DNA from: Serratia oryzae
Lineage (GTDB): Bacteria; Pseudomonadota; Gammaproteobacteria; Enterobacterales; Enterobacteriaceae
DNA: 64,000 nt
Direction: 5' to 3'
NCBI RefSeq assembly: GCF_001976145.1
Contig: NZ_MOXD01000003.1
Location: 434,001-498,000 of the forward strand
Part shown: positions 52,648 through 62,566 of the stretch, one piece after another
Layout of the letters: every line of letters starts with the position of its first letter
Position numbering within the stretch: the first letter of the stretch is position 1
Made by a program: the position numbers and the translations under genes
The notes under the pieces: generated by a model
Databases searched by the model: none
The model's input: the letters and a program-made list of their open reading frames with translations, nothing else
What the model was told of the DNA's origin: nothing

Positions 52648-53559
52648 ATGAATATGCTTTTCCCCTTCCTGGCCGTGCTGATTTGGTCGATCAACGCCAT
52701 CGTCAGCAAAGTTTCCGCCACCGCCATCGATCCGGCAGCGATCTCTTTCTACCGCTGGCTGTTGGCCCTGATAGTGTTAACCCCATTCGCACTACCGGGC
52801 GTGATCCGCAATTGGCCAACCGTGCGCGCCAATCTCTGGAAACTGCTGATTCTTGGCCTGCTGGGGATGGTGCTGTACCAAAGCCTGGCGTATTACGCCG
52901 CGCACAGCGTTAGCGCACTGTTTATGGGTATTCTTAACTCGCTGATCCCGCTGTTGACCGTATTAATCAGCATTGTTGTGCTGCGTGTCGCCCCTACCGT
53001 CGGCATCGCGCTGGGCGCTATTCTGTCGCTTGGCGGCCTGGTGTGGCTGGTGAGCGCCGGTCAGCCGGGGCAATTACTGGAGCATGGCATTGGCAAAGGT
53101 GAACTGATGATGCTTGCCGCTGCGGCATCTTATGCGCTCTACAGCGTGCTGACCAAGCGTTGGGCGATCGCCTTGCCAAACTGGCAGTCTTTGTACATGC
53201 AGATCCTGTTTGGCGTGCTGTTGCTGCTGCCTAACTTCCTGCTGACGCCGGACGTTCAGCTCAACAGCCAGAACATCCCACTGGTGTTGTTCGCCGGTAT
53301 TCCCGCTTCAATTTTTGCGCCGTTCCTGTGGATCCAAGGGGTCATGCGCCTGGGGGCTAATACCGCTTCGATCTTTATGAATCTGGCCCCGGTATTTACC
53401 GCCATTATCGCCGTGCTGTTCCTGCATGAACATTTACAGAGCTATCACCTGATTGGCGGCGGCGTCACCCTACTGGGCGTGCTCCTGTCGCAGCGCTTGC
53501 GCATCCCGCTGGGGCGAAAGAAAGCGGCTGAAATCACGCCTGTTACCTGTAAAGAGTGA
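52648..53559 (+). CDS. DMT/EamA-family exporter
   Basis: A 303-aa protein with ten hydrophobic segments in two EamA halves (starting FPFLAVLIWSINAIVSKVS; second half PASIFAPFLWIQGVMRLG). The family exports metabolites or amino acids. I chose the ATG at 52648; a TTG at 52630 and ATG at 52654 are alternatives. It is divergent from the AraC-type regulator. Confidence 0.88.
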   Translation: MNMLFPFLAVLIWSINAIVSKVSATAIDPAAISFYRWLLALIVLTPFALPGVIRNWPTVRANLWKLLILGLLGMVLYQSLAYYAAHSVSALFMGILNSLIPLLTVLISIVVLRVAPTVGIALGAILSLGGLVWLVSAGQPGQLLEHGIGKGELMMLAAAASYALYSVLTKRWAIALPNWQSLYMQILFGVLLLLPNFLLTPDVQLNSQNIPLVLFAGIPASIFAPFLWIQGVMRLGANTASIFMNLAPVFTAIIAVLFLHEHLQSYHLIGGGVTLLGVLLSQRLRIPLGRKKAAEITPVTCKE

Positions 53560-53572
53560 TGCTCAGCCAACA

Positions 53573-54985
53573 TTAAGGCAGCAATGTAAAACGCACCCGC
53601 ACCAACAGGCCGCCTAGCTGGGGAGAGGCCAACAGCTCCGGGCGGGTACGATGGTAATGGGTGATATCTTTGACCAACGCCAGCCCTAATCCTGCTCCTG
53701 GTTGGGCACCCACGTTGTCCAGCCGATGGAACGGCTGCAGCGCCACTTGCGTCTGTTCCGCGGCAATCCCCGGCCCGCTGTCTTCAATCTCCAGGATCCC
53801 TTGCTGCTCTTCAATCAGCAGACGCGCGGTGACAATCCCCTGAGGGGGCGTGTATTTCAGCGCGTTGTCGAGCAGGTTGGCGCACAGCTCGGTGAGCAGC
53901 AGGGCCTCCCCGGCTATCCGGCACTGCTCAACGCCTTCATAGCCGAGATCGATCTGCTTGCTGCGCGCCTGGGGTAAGCGAGAGAAACAGGCATCACGCA
54001 GTAGCTGGGCCAGATCGACCGGCTGCAGTTGGCGATCGGCATCGCGCTCATGCGCTTTCAGGCGCGAGAGATGAAGTAAGCGATCGGTCAGCGCTATGGT
54101 GCTGTCGAGGGTGTGACTCATCCCCTCCAGGCTTTCCCGCCACTGTTCGGGCCGATCGCTTGCCAGGGCGACGCTCACTTGGGTTTTCAGCACCGTCAAT
54201 GGCGTTCTGAGCTGATGAGAAGCATCGGCACTGAAGCGCTCCTGGCGCGCCACCATCACCCGCAACCGTTCGATGTAACGGTTGAACGCCAGCAGCAACG
54301 GCTGCATTTCAGACCACGGCAACACCATCGGCAGAGGGGTCAGTTCACCTGGGTCGCGCCGCAGCATCATGCCGGAAAGCTTGCGCATCGGCTTCAGCAC
54401 CTTTTTCAGCAGCACATAGGCCAGGATCAGCGTCAGAACCACCACCGTGCCCTGGCTCAGCAACGCCGCCAGCAGCATCTGCCGCGCCAGATAGCGCCGG
54501 GACTCCAGCGTTTCTGCCACCACGATGGTCGCCATGCCCATCACACCGGATTCATTCACCGGCTGGAACAGCGCGGCAACCCGAATCGGGCGGCCACGGT
54601 ATTGCGCATCGTAGAAATGCACCAACGCCGGATACAGGTTGGAGCGTGGAATATACTCAGGCATTTTGGGTAAGTCGTGGTACCCCGAGATACTCTGCCC
54701 TTCCGGTGAGATCACCTGATAGTAAAGCTGATCGTTCATGTTGCGCTCAAAGCTGTCGAGCACCACGTAAGGCACGTCCACTTCCAACCGCTGATTGCGC
54801 ACCACCAGCCGTTCCGCCACCGTACGCGCCGAGGCCAGCAGCGTGCGATCGTAAGCCAGCGTGGCGGCGCTCATCGCGCTGAAATAGTGGGTGTAGATCG
54901 AGATCCCCCCTAGCATCAGCAGCGGCAAACCAAAGAACAACAGCAACTGATTGAACAGCGAACGCGGCGCTTTAAGCCATTTCAT
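53573..54985 (-). CDS. tctE: Sensor histidine kinase, TctE-like
   Basis: A 470-aa membrane kinase. It has an N-terminal membrane segment (LFNQLLLFFGLPLLMLGGISIY), a periplasmic sensor of about 130 aa, a second membrane segment, a HAMP-like region, the phosphoacceptor HQLRTPLTVL and the ATPase boxes NLLDNALKY and DSGPGIA, GAGLGLALV. It should phosphorylate TctD in response to tricarboxylates. It overlaps tctD by 14 nt. Confidence 0.92.
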   Translation of the reverse strand: MKWLKAPRSLFNQLLLFFGLPLLMLGGISIYTHYFSAMSAATLAYDRTLLASARTVAERLVVRNQRLEVDVPYVVLDSFERNMNDQLYYQVISPEGQSISGYHDLPKMPEYIPRSNLYPALVHFYDAQYRGRPIRVAALFQPVNESGVMGMATIVVAETLESRRYLARQMLLAALLSQGTVVVLTLILAYVLLKKVLKPMRKLSGMMLRRDPGELTPLPMVLPWSEMQPLLLAFNRYIERLRVMVARQERFSADASHQLRTPLTVLKTQVSVALASDRPEQWRESLEGMSHTLDSTIALTDRLLHLSRLKAHERDADRQLQPVDLAQLLRDACFSRLPQARSKQIDLGYEGVEQCRIAGEALLLTELCANLLDNALKYTPPQGIVTARLLIEEQQGILEIEDSGPGIAAEQTQVALQPFHRLDNVGAQPGAGLGLALVKDITHYHRTRPELLASPQLGGLLVRVRFTLLP

Positions 54986-55646
54986 CGCACAGCTCCAGGC
55001 TGTAACCCAAGCCGCGCAGCGTCACAATCATTACGTTACTGCCCTGCAGTTTTTTGCGTACCCGGTGCACGTACAGCTCGATGCTTTCCGGGTTGGCTTC
55101 ATCCGTCAGGGTAAATATCTGCTCAAACAGTTGCTGCTTGGCCACCGGGCGGCCACGGCGATGCATCAAGGCGGTCAGCACCGCCAGTTCGCGCGGCGTC
55201 AGGGCTAATGGCTTTTCCTCCAGCAGAAAATAGCCTTCATCGTGGTAGGTCAGCGCACCGTATTTCAGCGCCCGCTGCATGCCACCCACGCTGCGGCGCA
55301 ACAGCGCCCGGATGCGCGCCTCCAGCTCATTCAGTTCAAAGGGTTTGGTGAGGTAATCGTCAGCCCCCAAGTTCAACCCTTTCACCCGATCGGCCACGTC
55401 TGCCCGCGCCGTGAGTAACAGCACCGGTAACTCCTGCCCGCGTTTACGCAACCGTGCCAGCAGATCCAGGCCATTCAGCCGCGGTAACGCTACATCCAAC
55501 ACCACCAGTGCGTAGCTCTCGTTCAATAACAAGTGGTCGGCAATCACCCCATCTGCGGCGACATCCACCGCAAACCCGAGCCCGGTCAGGGCCTTTTGTA
55601 GCCAATGAGATAACTCGGGGTGATCTTCTACTAACAAGAGACGCAT
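54972..55646 (-). CDS. tctD: Response regulator, TctD-like (OmpR family)
   Basis: A 224-aa regulator with receiver domain (LLVEDHPELSHWL, phosphoacceptor Asp in LVVLDVALPRLNG, Lys in DYLTKPFELNE) and a winged-helix output domain (SIELYVHRVRKKLQGS). It is divergent from tctC and probably activates tctCBA. Confidence 0.94.
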   Translation of the reverse strand: MRLLLVEDHPELSHWLQKALTGLGFAVDVAADGVIADHLLLNESYALVVLDVALPRLNGLDLLARLRKRGQELPVLLLTARADVADRVKGLNLGADDYLTKPFELNELEARIRALLRRSVGGMQRALKYGALTYHDEGYFLLEEKPLALTPRELAVLTALMHRRGRPVAKQQLFEQIFTLTDEANPESIELYVHRVRKKLQGSNVMIVTLRGLGYSLELCDEMA

Positions 55647-55768
55647 ATCACATCCTGTAAACTTTGCTGCTCGATGAAAGGTAAATGAAAGGTTGTTGTT
55701 TTAACAATTCAGCAACCCCGTGTCAGCGGGGATTCTCACAATCTGAAACAAAACCAATGGGGAAAACC

Positions 55769-56749
55769 ATGAAAACAATAATTACCCGTACGCTTACCGC
55801 CACTGCGCTGCTGTTTGCTGCTAACCAGGCCTTCGCCATTGACGCCCCCAGCCGCACAGAGTGTATCGCCCCGGCCAAGCCCGGCGGCGGTTTCGATCTT
55901 ACCTGTAAACTGATTCAGGTTTCGTTGCAAGAAACCAAAGCGATCGATAAACCAATGCGCGTCACCTACATGCCTGGCGGCGTTGGTGCCGTTGCCTATA
56001 ACGCCATCGTCGCCCAGCGCCCGGCAGAGTTCGGCACCGTGGTGGCCTTCTCTGGCGGTTCGCTGCTGAACCTGTCGCAAGGCAAATTTGGCCGTTACGG
56101 CGTAGATGACGTGAAGTGGCTGGCAGCCGTGGGCACCGATTACGGCATGATCGCGGTGCGCGCCGACTCACCTTACAAAACGCTGAAAGACCTGATGGAT
56201 GCCTTCAAGAAAGACCCGAACAGCGTGGTATTTGGTGCCGGGGCTTCCATCGGCAGCCAGGACTGGATGAAAACCGCGCTGCTGGCGCGCGAAGTGGGCA
56301 TCGATCCGCACAAGATGCGTTACGTAGCGTTTGAAGGCGGCGGCGAACCGGTCACTGCGCTGTTAGGCAATCACATTCAGGCGGTATCTGGCGATCTGAG
56401 CGAGATGGTGCCTCACCTGCAGGGCGACAAAATCCGCGTGCTGGCAGTGTACGCCGAAGAACGCCTGCCGGGTGAACTGGCCAGCGTGCCTACCGCTAAA
56501 GAGCAAGGCTTTAATCTGGTCTGGCCGATCATCCGTGGTTTCTACGTTGGCCCGAAAGTCAGCGAAGAAGAGTACCAGTGGTGGATCGACACCTTCAAGA
56601 AAACCATGGCAACCGACGAATTCAAGAAACAACGCGATCTGCGCGGTCTGTTTGAGTTCAACATGACCGGTCAGGAACTGGATGCCTACGTGAAAAATCA
56701 GGTGAACCAGTACCGTGAACAGGCAAAAGCGTTCGGTCTGGCTAAATAA
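55769..56749 (+). CDS. tctC: Tripartite tricarboxylate transporter substrate-binding protein
   Basis: A 326-aa periplasmic protein of the TctC/Bug family. The signal peptide KTIITRTLTATALLFAANQAFA precedes IDAPSRTECIAPAKPGGGFD. GGFDLTCK and MPGGVGAVAYN are ligand-loop motifs of the family. The ATG at 55769 follows GGGGA; longer in-frame starts exist. It binds citrate or a related acid for TctAB. Confidence 0.94.
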   Translation: MKTIITRTLTATALLFAANQAFAIDAPSRTECIAPAKPGGGFDLTCKLIQVSLQETKAIDKPMRVTYMPGGVGAVAYNAIVAQRPAEFGTVVAFSGGSLLNLSQGKFGRYGVDDVKWLAAVGTDYGMIAVRADSPYKTLKDLMDAFKKDPNSVVFGAGASIGSQDWMKTALLAREVGIDPHKMRYVAFEGGGEPVTALLGNHIQAVSGDLSEMVPHLQGDKIRVLAVYAEERLPGELASVPTAKEQGFNLVWPIIRGFYVGPKVSEEEYQWWIDTFKKTMATDEFKKQRDLRGLFEFNMTGQELDAYVKNQVNQYREQAKAFGLAK

Positions 56750-56763
56750 CCTCGGGGCACCCT

Positions 56764-57195
56764 ATGAGCGATCGTATTTTTGCCTGCATCTGGCTGCTGC
56801 TGTGCTTCGGCGGCCTGTTCATCGGCTGGGGCATTCAAAGCGAATACAGCTATGAACCCTTGGGGCCGCGCCCTTTCCCACTGGCGATTCTGGGGCTGAT
56901 GGCGCTGTGTGCTGCGCTGTTGCTGTTGCGCCGGCCGCAGGTCATCGAATGGCCGCATAAGCAAGTGCTGCAACGCCTGCTGGTGCTAGTCATTACCCTG
57001 GTGCTGTACGCCTGGGGGTTTGAATGGCTCGGCTTCCCGCTGGCCACCGCGCTGCTGACCTTCAGTATTGGCCTGCTGTTTCAGGCCACGGTCAGGGCCG
57101 CGTTGATCTCTGGCGCGGTCATGGGCGTGTCGCTGTTTTTTGCCTTTGATTACTTACTCGATGTCACGCTGCCACTCGGCGCCTGGCTGAGCTAA
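56764..57195 (+). CDS. tctB: Tripartite tricarboxylate transporter small membrane subunit
   Basis: A 143-aa inner-membrane protein with four hydrophobic segments (IFACIWLLLCFGGLFIGWG first). It includes YEPLGPRPFPLAILGLMAL, characteristic of TctB. It forms the membrane complex with TctA and lies 14 nt after tctC. Confidence 0.92.
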   Translation: MSDRIFACIWLLLCFGGLFIGWGIQSEYSYEPLGPRPFPLAILGLMALCAALLLLRRPQVIEWPHKQVLQRLLVLVITLVLYAWGFEWLGFPLATALLTFSIGLLFQATVRAALISGAVMGVSLFFAFDYLLDVTLPLGAWLS

Positions 57196-57206
57196 CGGAG
57201 ACGATA

Positions 57207-58727
57207 ATGGAAACCTGGATGTATTTATCACAAGGGTTCGAAGTGGCGCTGCTGCCACAGAACCTGGTTATCGCTCTGATCGGCTGTTTTGTCGGCACCA
57301 TCGTTGGTTTGCTGCCCGGCCTGGGGCCGATCAACGGCGTGGCGATCCTGCTGCCGCTGGCGTTCGCGCTGAAATTGCCCGCAGAATCGGCGTTGATCCT
57401 GCTGGCTACGGTATACATAGGCTGTGAGTACGGCGGGCGTATCTCGTCGATTCTGCTCAACGTGCCGGGGGATGCCGCGGCGATCATGACCGCCTTGGAC
57501 GGCTACCCGATGGCGCAGCAAGGGCGTGCAGGTGTAGCGCTGTCGATCTCGGCGGTCAGCTCTTTTGTCGGTTCACTGATTGCCATTATGGGGATCATCC
57601 TGTTCGCCCCGATGCTGGCGCGCTGGTCGCTGGCCTTTGGCCCGGCGGAATACTTCGCGCTGATGGTGTTTGCTATCGCCTGCCTTGGCAGCATGATGAG
57701 CGAAAACCCGTTGAAGTCGCTGCTGGCAGCGCTGATCGGCCTGGGGCTGGCGACAGTGGGAGTGGATGCCAATACCGGCGTTTACCGCTTCACTTTCGAC
57801 AGCGTACACCTCTCCGATGGCATTCAATTTATCGTGGTAGTGATTGGCCTGTTCTCCGTCAGTGAGATCCTGCTGATGCTGGAAAGCACCAGCACCGGCC
57901 AGAAACTGATCCGCAAAACCGGTCGCTTGCTGTTCAACCGCAAAGAGGCCGCCGAGTGCGTTAGCCCCACTCTGCGCTCTTCATTTATCGGCTTTTTCGT
58001 CGGCATCCTGCCAGGCGCAGGGGCAACCATCGCCAGCGCGCTGACCTATATGACCGAGAAGCGAATCAGCGGCAACAGCGAGTCCTTTGGTAAAGGGGAC
58101 ATTCGCGGCGTAGCCGCGCCAGAAGCCGCTAACAACGCGTCAGCCTGTGGTTCGTTTATCCCGATGCTGACGCTGGGGGTGCCGGGCTCCGGCACCACGG
58201 CGGTGATGATGGGGGCATTGACGCTGTATAACATCACCCCAGGCCCGGCCATGTTCACCGAGCAACCGGATATCGTTTGGGGGCTGATCGCCGCACTGCT
58301 GATTGCCAACGTGATGTTGCTGATCATGAACATCCCGCTGATCGGCCTGTTCACGCGCATGCTGACCGTGCCGTTATGGTTCCTGGTGCCAGCCATCGCC
58401 GCTATCTCGGCGGTGGGGGTTTATGCCGTACACAGCACCACTTTCGATCTGCTGTTGATGGTCGGGCTCGGGGTATTTGGCTATCTGCTGCGGAAAATGC
58501 ACTTCCCGATGTCGCCGCTGATCCTCGGTTTTGTACTGGGGGAAATGCTGGAACAGAACCTGCGCCGCGCGCTGTCGATCAGCAACGGTGAGTTTGGCAT
58601 CCTGTGGAGCAGCACGATCGCACAATGCCTGCTGGTGCTGGCGGTTGCCGTGCTGGTCCTGCCACCGGTGCTGCGCAAATTGCGCAAGCGCCGCAGCATT
58701 ACCGTCGAGGCCGCCAAGGTAGAGTAA
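57207..58727 (+). CDS. tctA: Tripartite tricarboxylate transporter large membrane subunit
   Basis: A 506-aa inner-membrane protein with about 12 hydrophobic segments. The family signature GLLPGLGPINGVAILLPL near residue 33 has a repeat in GILPGAGATIASALTYM, and YIGCEYGGRISSILLNVPGD is conserved. It carries out Na- or H-coupled uptake with TctB and TctC. Confidence 0.95.
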   Translation: METWMYLSQGFEVALLPQNLVIALIGCFVGTIVGLLPGLGPINGVAILLPLAFALKLPAESALILLATVYIGCEYGGRISSILLNVPGDAAAIMTALDGYPMAQQGRAGVALSISAVSSFVGSLIAIMGIILFAPMLARWSLAFGPAEYFALMVFAIACLGSMMSENPLKSLLAALIGLGLATVGVDANTGVYRFTFDSVHLSDGIQFIVVVIGLFSVSEILLMLESTSTGQKLIRKTGRLLFNRKEAAECVSPTLRSSFIGFFVGILPGAGATIASALTYMTEKRISGNSESFGKGDIRGVAAPEAANNASACGSFIPMLTLGVPGSGTTAVMMGALTLYNITPGPAMFTEQPDIVWGLIAALLIANVMLLIMNIPLIGLFTRMLTVPLWFLVPAIAAISAVGVYAVHSTTFDLLLMVGLGVFGYLLRKMHFPMSPLILGFVLGEMLEQNLRRALSISNGEFGILWSSTIAQCLLVLAVAVLVLPPVLRKLRKRRSITVEAAKVE

Positions 58728-58733
58728 TCACCC

Positions 58734-58759
58734 AAGGGGCCACAATCGGCCCCTTTTTT
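58734..58759 (+). terminator. Rho-independent terminator of tctCBA
   Basis: AAGGGGCC (58734-58741) pairs with GGCCCCTT (58748-58755) and runs into a T tract to 58759. Its end overlaps the last codons of the convergent exporter gene. Confidence 0.9.
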
Positions 58760-59747
58760 ATCCTTCCCGCTTTCTCAGCATCAATACCCCACCCATCACC
58801 AGCGCACTGCCGAGCAGCTGTAGCTGGTTCATATTTTCGCCCAGCAGGAAATAGGCGATCACCGCGGTGAACACCAGCTCCAGCGACAGGATCAGGTTCG
58901 CCACCGCCAATGGCAGCGTTTTCAGGCTGATATTGTACAGACCGAACCCCAACAGCGTCGGCCCGGCGGCCAAGGTGAGCAACAACAGCCAACCGCTCCA
59001 CTGAATACCTTGCGCCCCCTGCGACAAAAACCACAGATCGCCAGTCATGCCCTGAAACGCCGCCAGCGGGAAAAACGTCAGCAGGGTATTAAACAGCCAC
59101 TGATAAACCGCAGAAAAACCAAACACATACAAAATGGTGTTCCACACCGGGTAACGCCGTTCGCTAGCGATGCGCCCGCCGAGGGTATACAGGGTATAAC
59201 CAATGCCGGATAACATCCCGACCACCAGCCCAAGCAGATCGAAGCGCGTGTTGCCCATGCTGTCGCCGTTACTTACCAGAAAACACCCGCCCAGGCTGAT
59301 CACGATCACCAGCAACTCACGCGGGCTAAGACGCTCGCGGTATATCATCCAACCAAGAAACAGGGTAAAACCCACCGAGCAATACGTCAGGATAGTGGCT
59401 ACCGAAGCGCCGTTCAGGGCCACCGACAGCGTCCATAGGCCGTTGAACAGCGCCAGCAGCAGGCCGTAACCGGCGTAGAACAGCACCTGTTCGCGGCGCA
59501 GGCGCGCCCATTCCGGCCTGAACAGCAACAGCAGCGGCAACAGTACCAAAGCCACCAGCGCGGCGCGCCAAAAGGCCAGCACAAAGGTCGGCAGGTGAAA
59601 ATACTGCGTCAGCGCACGGATAATGATCGCGGTAAACGCCAACAACATGGCGCTGATAATGGCAATCACATAGCCTTGGCTGCGGCCAGCTAAAATACGC
59701 CCACTGGCAAGCGGCGGCGCGGCGGAAATCCCCGTTGGTGATGACAT
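58758..59747 (-). CDS. DMT/EamA-family exporter
   Basis: A 329-aa membrane protein with about ten hydrophobic segments in two EamA repeats (YVIAIISAMLLAFTAIIIRAL at the N-terminal part; LVFTAVIAYFLLGENMNQLQ near the end). Substrate unknown. It is divergent from a MocR-type regulator, a common pairing in which the regulator senses an amine or amino acid. Confidence 0.88.
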   Translation of the reverse strand: MSSPTGISAAPPLASGRILAGRSQGYVIAIISAMLLAFTAIIIRALTQYFHLPTFVLAFWRAALVALVLLPLLLLFRPEWARLRREQVLFYAGYGLLLALFNGLWTLSVALNGASVATILTYCSVGFTLFLGWMIYRERLSPRELLVIVISLGGCFLVSNGDSMGNTRFDLLGLVVGMLSGIGYTLYTLGGRIASERRYPVWNTILYVFGFSAVYQWLFNTLLTFFPLAAFQGMTGDLWFLSQGAQGIQWSGWLLLLTLAAGPTLLGFGLYNISLKTLPLAVANLILSLELVFTAVIAYFLLGENMNQLQLLGSALVMGGVLMLRKREG

Positions 59748-59917
59748 AACACCCTCACATCTTCGTCAGCTAACTCTTCTGGCTGGGATTCTAACGCGGC
59801 CATATTTTGCCACCATAGCCACTTTACCCCGATGTTATGCAGGCCACTTTTCTTTGCTTGAGGCCCGGTAATAATGGGATATATTAAAAATCACCTCCAG
59901 CTACCGAGCCAGTTTGC

Positions 59918-61372
59918 ATGCATATTCCGTTAGATCGCCAGCAGGACATTCCGCTGTATCTGCAAATCGAAGAGGCGTTACGCCGCGCCATTCTGAGCGG
60001 CACCTTCGCCGCTGGCGACAAACTGCCGTCAACGCGCAGCCTGGCGGGCAAGCTATCCGTCAGCCGCTTAACGGTGGAAAACGCCTATGCCGAACTGACG
60101 GCCAAAGGATTGCTGCAACAACGGCGCGGTAGCGGTGCCTATGTCCACCACCTGCAACCACTCCCAGAGCCCCAACAGCCACTTTCTCTGGCGCCATTCC
60201 CGCTCGATCGCTTCACGACCGTGACCTCGCGGCTGGACGGCTACCCGGATATCCCCTTGCCGGAACATATCATCAACTTTGCTGCCGGCGTTGGCAGTTC
60301 CAAAGTGTTCCCGCTGGAGGAGTTTCGCAAAATACTGCTGTCGATCCTCAGCCGCCACGCGGAGGAAGCCTTCAGCTACGGGGATTACTGCGGTTACTAC
60401 CCGCTGCGCGACACGCTGGGGCGCATCCTGACCGCACAGGGTATCCCCACCCGCGCCGAGCAGGTGCTGATCACCAACGGTTCGCAGCATGCCATCAGCC
60501 TGATTTTCCAGACGCTGTTGCAGCCGGGCGATACGGTGATCGTCGAAGAGCCCACCTATGCCGAAGCGCTGGGCCTGCTGCGCATGCACCAGATCAACAT
60601 TGTTTCCGTTGCCAGCGATCGGCACGGCATGTGCGTTGAGCTGCTGCCAGCGCTGATCAAGCAGCATCGGCCGAAGATGATCTACACCATTCCCAACTTC
60701 AACAATCCGACGGGCCGCTGCATGAGTGAAGCGCGCCGCCGCCGTTTGCTGGCTCTGGCACAGCAGGCGGGCATCGTGATTCTGGAGGACGATTTTGTCG
60801 GCGATCTGCGTTACAACGGCAAAAGCCTGCCCTCGCTGCGCGCGTTGGCAGCGCCGGGCTCGGTGATTTACGTCAGCACCTTCTCCAAAATGCTGTTGCC
60901 GAGTATGCGTATCGGTTACCTGGTGGCCGACAGCGAGCATTATCTGCGCTTGTCCAGGTTGAAACACGTTGACAGCTTCACCAGCTCGAACCTGATTCAG
61001 CGGGCTCTGGATGCCTTTGTCACCGTTGGCCGCTACGACAAACAGCTACGCCGGGCGGGAAGGGTCTATCGTCTGCATCGCGATGCCATGGTGGCGGCGT
61101 TGCAGCGGCACTTGCCCACGGGTTGCCGTTTTGAGGTTCCGGAAGGGGGGTTATTTATCTGGCTACAGTTGCCTGATGCTGTCACCACCACGGCGCTGAT
61201 GCCCGCCGCCTGGCAGCAGGGCGTCACCTTTGCGCGCGGTGAATGTTTCCATGCCGACGAAGCGCGCGGGGCCCAGGGGTTGCGGCTGAATTTTGCCGCC
61301 AATACGCCAGAACTGATCGAGGAAGGGATCGCCCGCTTAAGCCGGGCGATCCTCAAGGTACAGAGCAATTAA
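59918..61372 (+). CDS. MocR-type regulator (GntR DNA-binding domain fused to aminotransferase)
   Basis: A 484-aa protein. The N-terminal winged helix (IPLYLQIEEALRRAILSGTF, LPSTRSLAGKLSVSRLTVEN) is followed by a fold-type I aminotransferase-like domain with YTIPNFNNPTGR and the PLP Lys in FSKMLLPSMRIGY. Such proteins bind PLP and an amine ligand as a signal rather than as a main catalytic activity. It is divergent from an EamA exporter (170 bp apart). The ribosome site is weak. Its stop overlaps the scsD stop tail to tail. Confidence 0.9.
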   Translation: MHIPLDRQQDIPLYLQIEEALRRAILSGTFAAGDKLPSTRSLAGKLSVSRLTVENAYAELTAKGLLQQRRGSGAYVHHLQPLPEPQQPLSLAPFPLDRFTTVTSRLDGYPDIPLPEHIINFAAGVGSSKVFPLEEFRKILLSILSRHAEEAFSYGDYCGYYPLRDTLGRILTAQGIPTRAEQVLITNGSQHAISLIFQTLLQPGDTVIVEEPTYAEALGLLRMHQINIVSVASDRHGMCVELLPALIKQHRPKMIYTIPNFNNPTGRCMSEARRRRLLALAQQAGIVILEDDFVGDLRYNGKSLPSLRALAAPGSVIYVSTFSKMLLPSMRIGYLVADSEHYLRLSRLKHVDSFTSSNLIQRALDAFVTVGRYDKQLRRAGRVYRLHRDAMVAALQRHLPTGCRFEVPEGGLFIWLQLPDAVTTTALMPAAWQQGVTFARGECFHADEARGAQGLRLNFAANTPELIEEGIARLSRAILKVQSN

Positions 61373-61869
61373 ACCGCGGCCCACCACAGCCGCAGTTTCA
61401 TGCCCCAATAGCTGGTCCAGCCGGTGGTGCTCTGCACCACCCTGCCCTGAGAAATCACCACAAAAGTCGGCGTCACACCCACCTGCCACTGTGCCGACAG
61501 CTCGCCGCGCCGATCGTTAACCACCGGCAGCTGTAGCTGTTTGTGAGCCAAAAACTGCTCAACCTGCCGATCATCACCGGAACGCAGCGCCACGGTCAGC
61601 ACATTGCCACCGTTGGCCGCCAGTCTGGCGACGCTTGGCGTCGTAAAGCGGCAAACGCCGCACCAGCTTGCCCAGAAGTAAACCAACAGCGGTTCACTCG
61701 CGCTGAGCTGGGCCAGCGATACCGGCTCACCGTCGAGCGTTTCCAGCATCTGGTTATTGAAAGCCGGAGGAGCCTGTGGCGCGCGCAGCCAATCCATGGC
61801 AAAGCTGGCCACCAGCACGATCAGCGCCAGAACCAGCAGTTCACGCGCCCAACGCGTTAATCTAGCCAT
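61369..61869 (-). CDS. scsD: Thioredoxin-like membrane-anchored protein ScsD
   Basis: A 166-aa TlpA-like thiol oxidoreductase. One N-terminal membrane anchor (LLVLALIVLVASFAMDWL) is followed by a periplasmic thioredoxin domain with WCGVC (Cys70, Cys73) and cis-Pro in GVTPTF. In Salmonella scsABCD confers copper tolerance. It overlaps scsC by 8 nt. Confidence 0.93.
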   Translation of the reverse strand: MARLTRWARELLVLALIVLVASFAMDWLRAPQAPPAFNNQMLETLDGEPVSLAQLSASEPLLVYFWASWCGVCRFTTPSVARLAANGGNVLTVALRSGDDRQVEQFLAHKQLQLPVVNDRRGELSAQWQVGVTPTFVVISQGRVVQSTTGWTSYWGMKLRLWWAAV

Positions 61870-62566
61870 TTTTCACCTTTGCCAATTGCTGCTTCACGAG
61901 TTCCTCCAGATCCCCATAGGATACCGCACCCGGCAAGATCTGATCGCCAATCACGGTGGCAGGCGTGCCCTGCACGCCCAACTGTTCTGCCAGTTGCATG
62001 TTGCTGCGCAGCGTCTTCATGCTCTGCTCGCTGGGTGCCACGGGCGTAACGCCCGTTTTCTGCTGAGCAGCCGCAATACTGGCGTTGTCGTGAAAGCCCT
62101 TTTTCGCCATCAAACGTTCATGCAGCGGCCAAAACTGTTCCGGGTGCTGTTGCCAGGTGGTTAGCGCAACGCGCGCCGAACCGATCGAGCTTTCTCCCTT
62201 GAACGGCACCAGCTTCAGCACCAGCGCCACCTCGGGATATTGCTTGACGATCTTCTCCAGTAACGGATCAAACTGTTTGCAGTACGGGCAGTTGTAATCG
62301 GTAAACACCACCAGCGTCAGCTTGGCATTTTTGGCACCCAGGCGCGGGCTGGCGGGATCGTTAAACAGGTTTCTTTCCTGCTGCTTGAGCACCTGATTGC
62401 TGGCCTGCTGCTGCCAGGCATTCGCCGCTTCGGCCAGAATCTCTGGGTTGGCTACCAGCGTTTCGCGAATCAGCGTCTTAATCCGTGCCTCCTGTTCAGC
62501 AGTAAACGGGGCTGCGGCCCAGACAGGGGAGATCGTCAGCATCAGTAAAATCAGTAATGTTTTCAT
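61862..62566 (-). CDS. scsC: Periplasmic thiol-disulfide protein ScsC
   Basis: A 234-aa DsbA/DsbG-like protein. The signal peptide KTLLILLMLTISPVWA is followed by an N-terminal helical trimerisation-like region and a thioredoxin domain with CPYC (Cys93, Cys96) and cis-Pro in GTPAT. ScsC works as a disulfide reductase or isomerase kept reduced by ScsB. It overlaps scsB by ATGA. Confidence 0.94.
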   Translation of the reverse strand: MKTLLILLMLTISPVWAAAPFTAEQEARIKTLIRETLVANPEILAEAANAWQQQASNQVLKQQERNLFNDPASPRLGAKNAKLTLVVFTDYNCPYCKQFDPLLEKIVKQYPEVALVLKLVPFKGESSIGSARVALTTWQQHPEQFWPLHERLMAKKGFHDNASIAAAQQKTGVTPVAPSEQSMKTLRSNMQLAEQLGVQGTPATVIGDQILPGAVSYGDLEELVKQQLAKVKNG

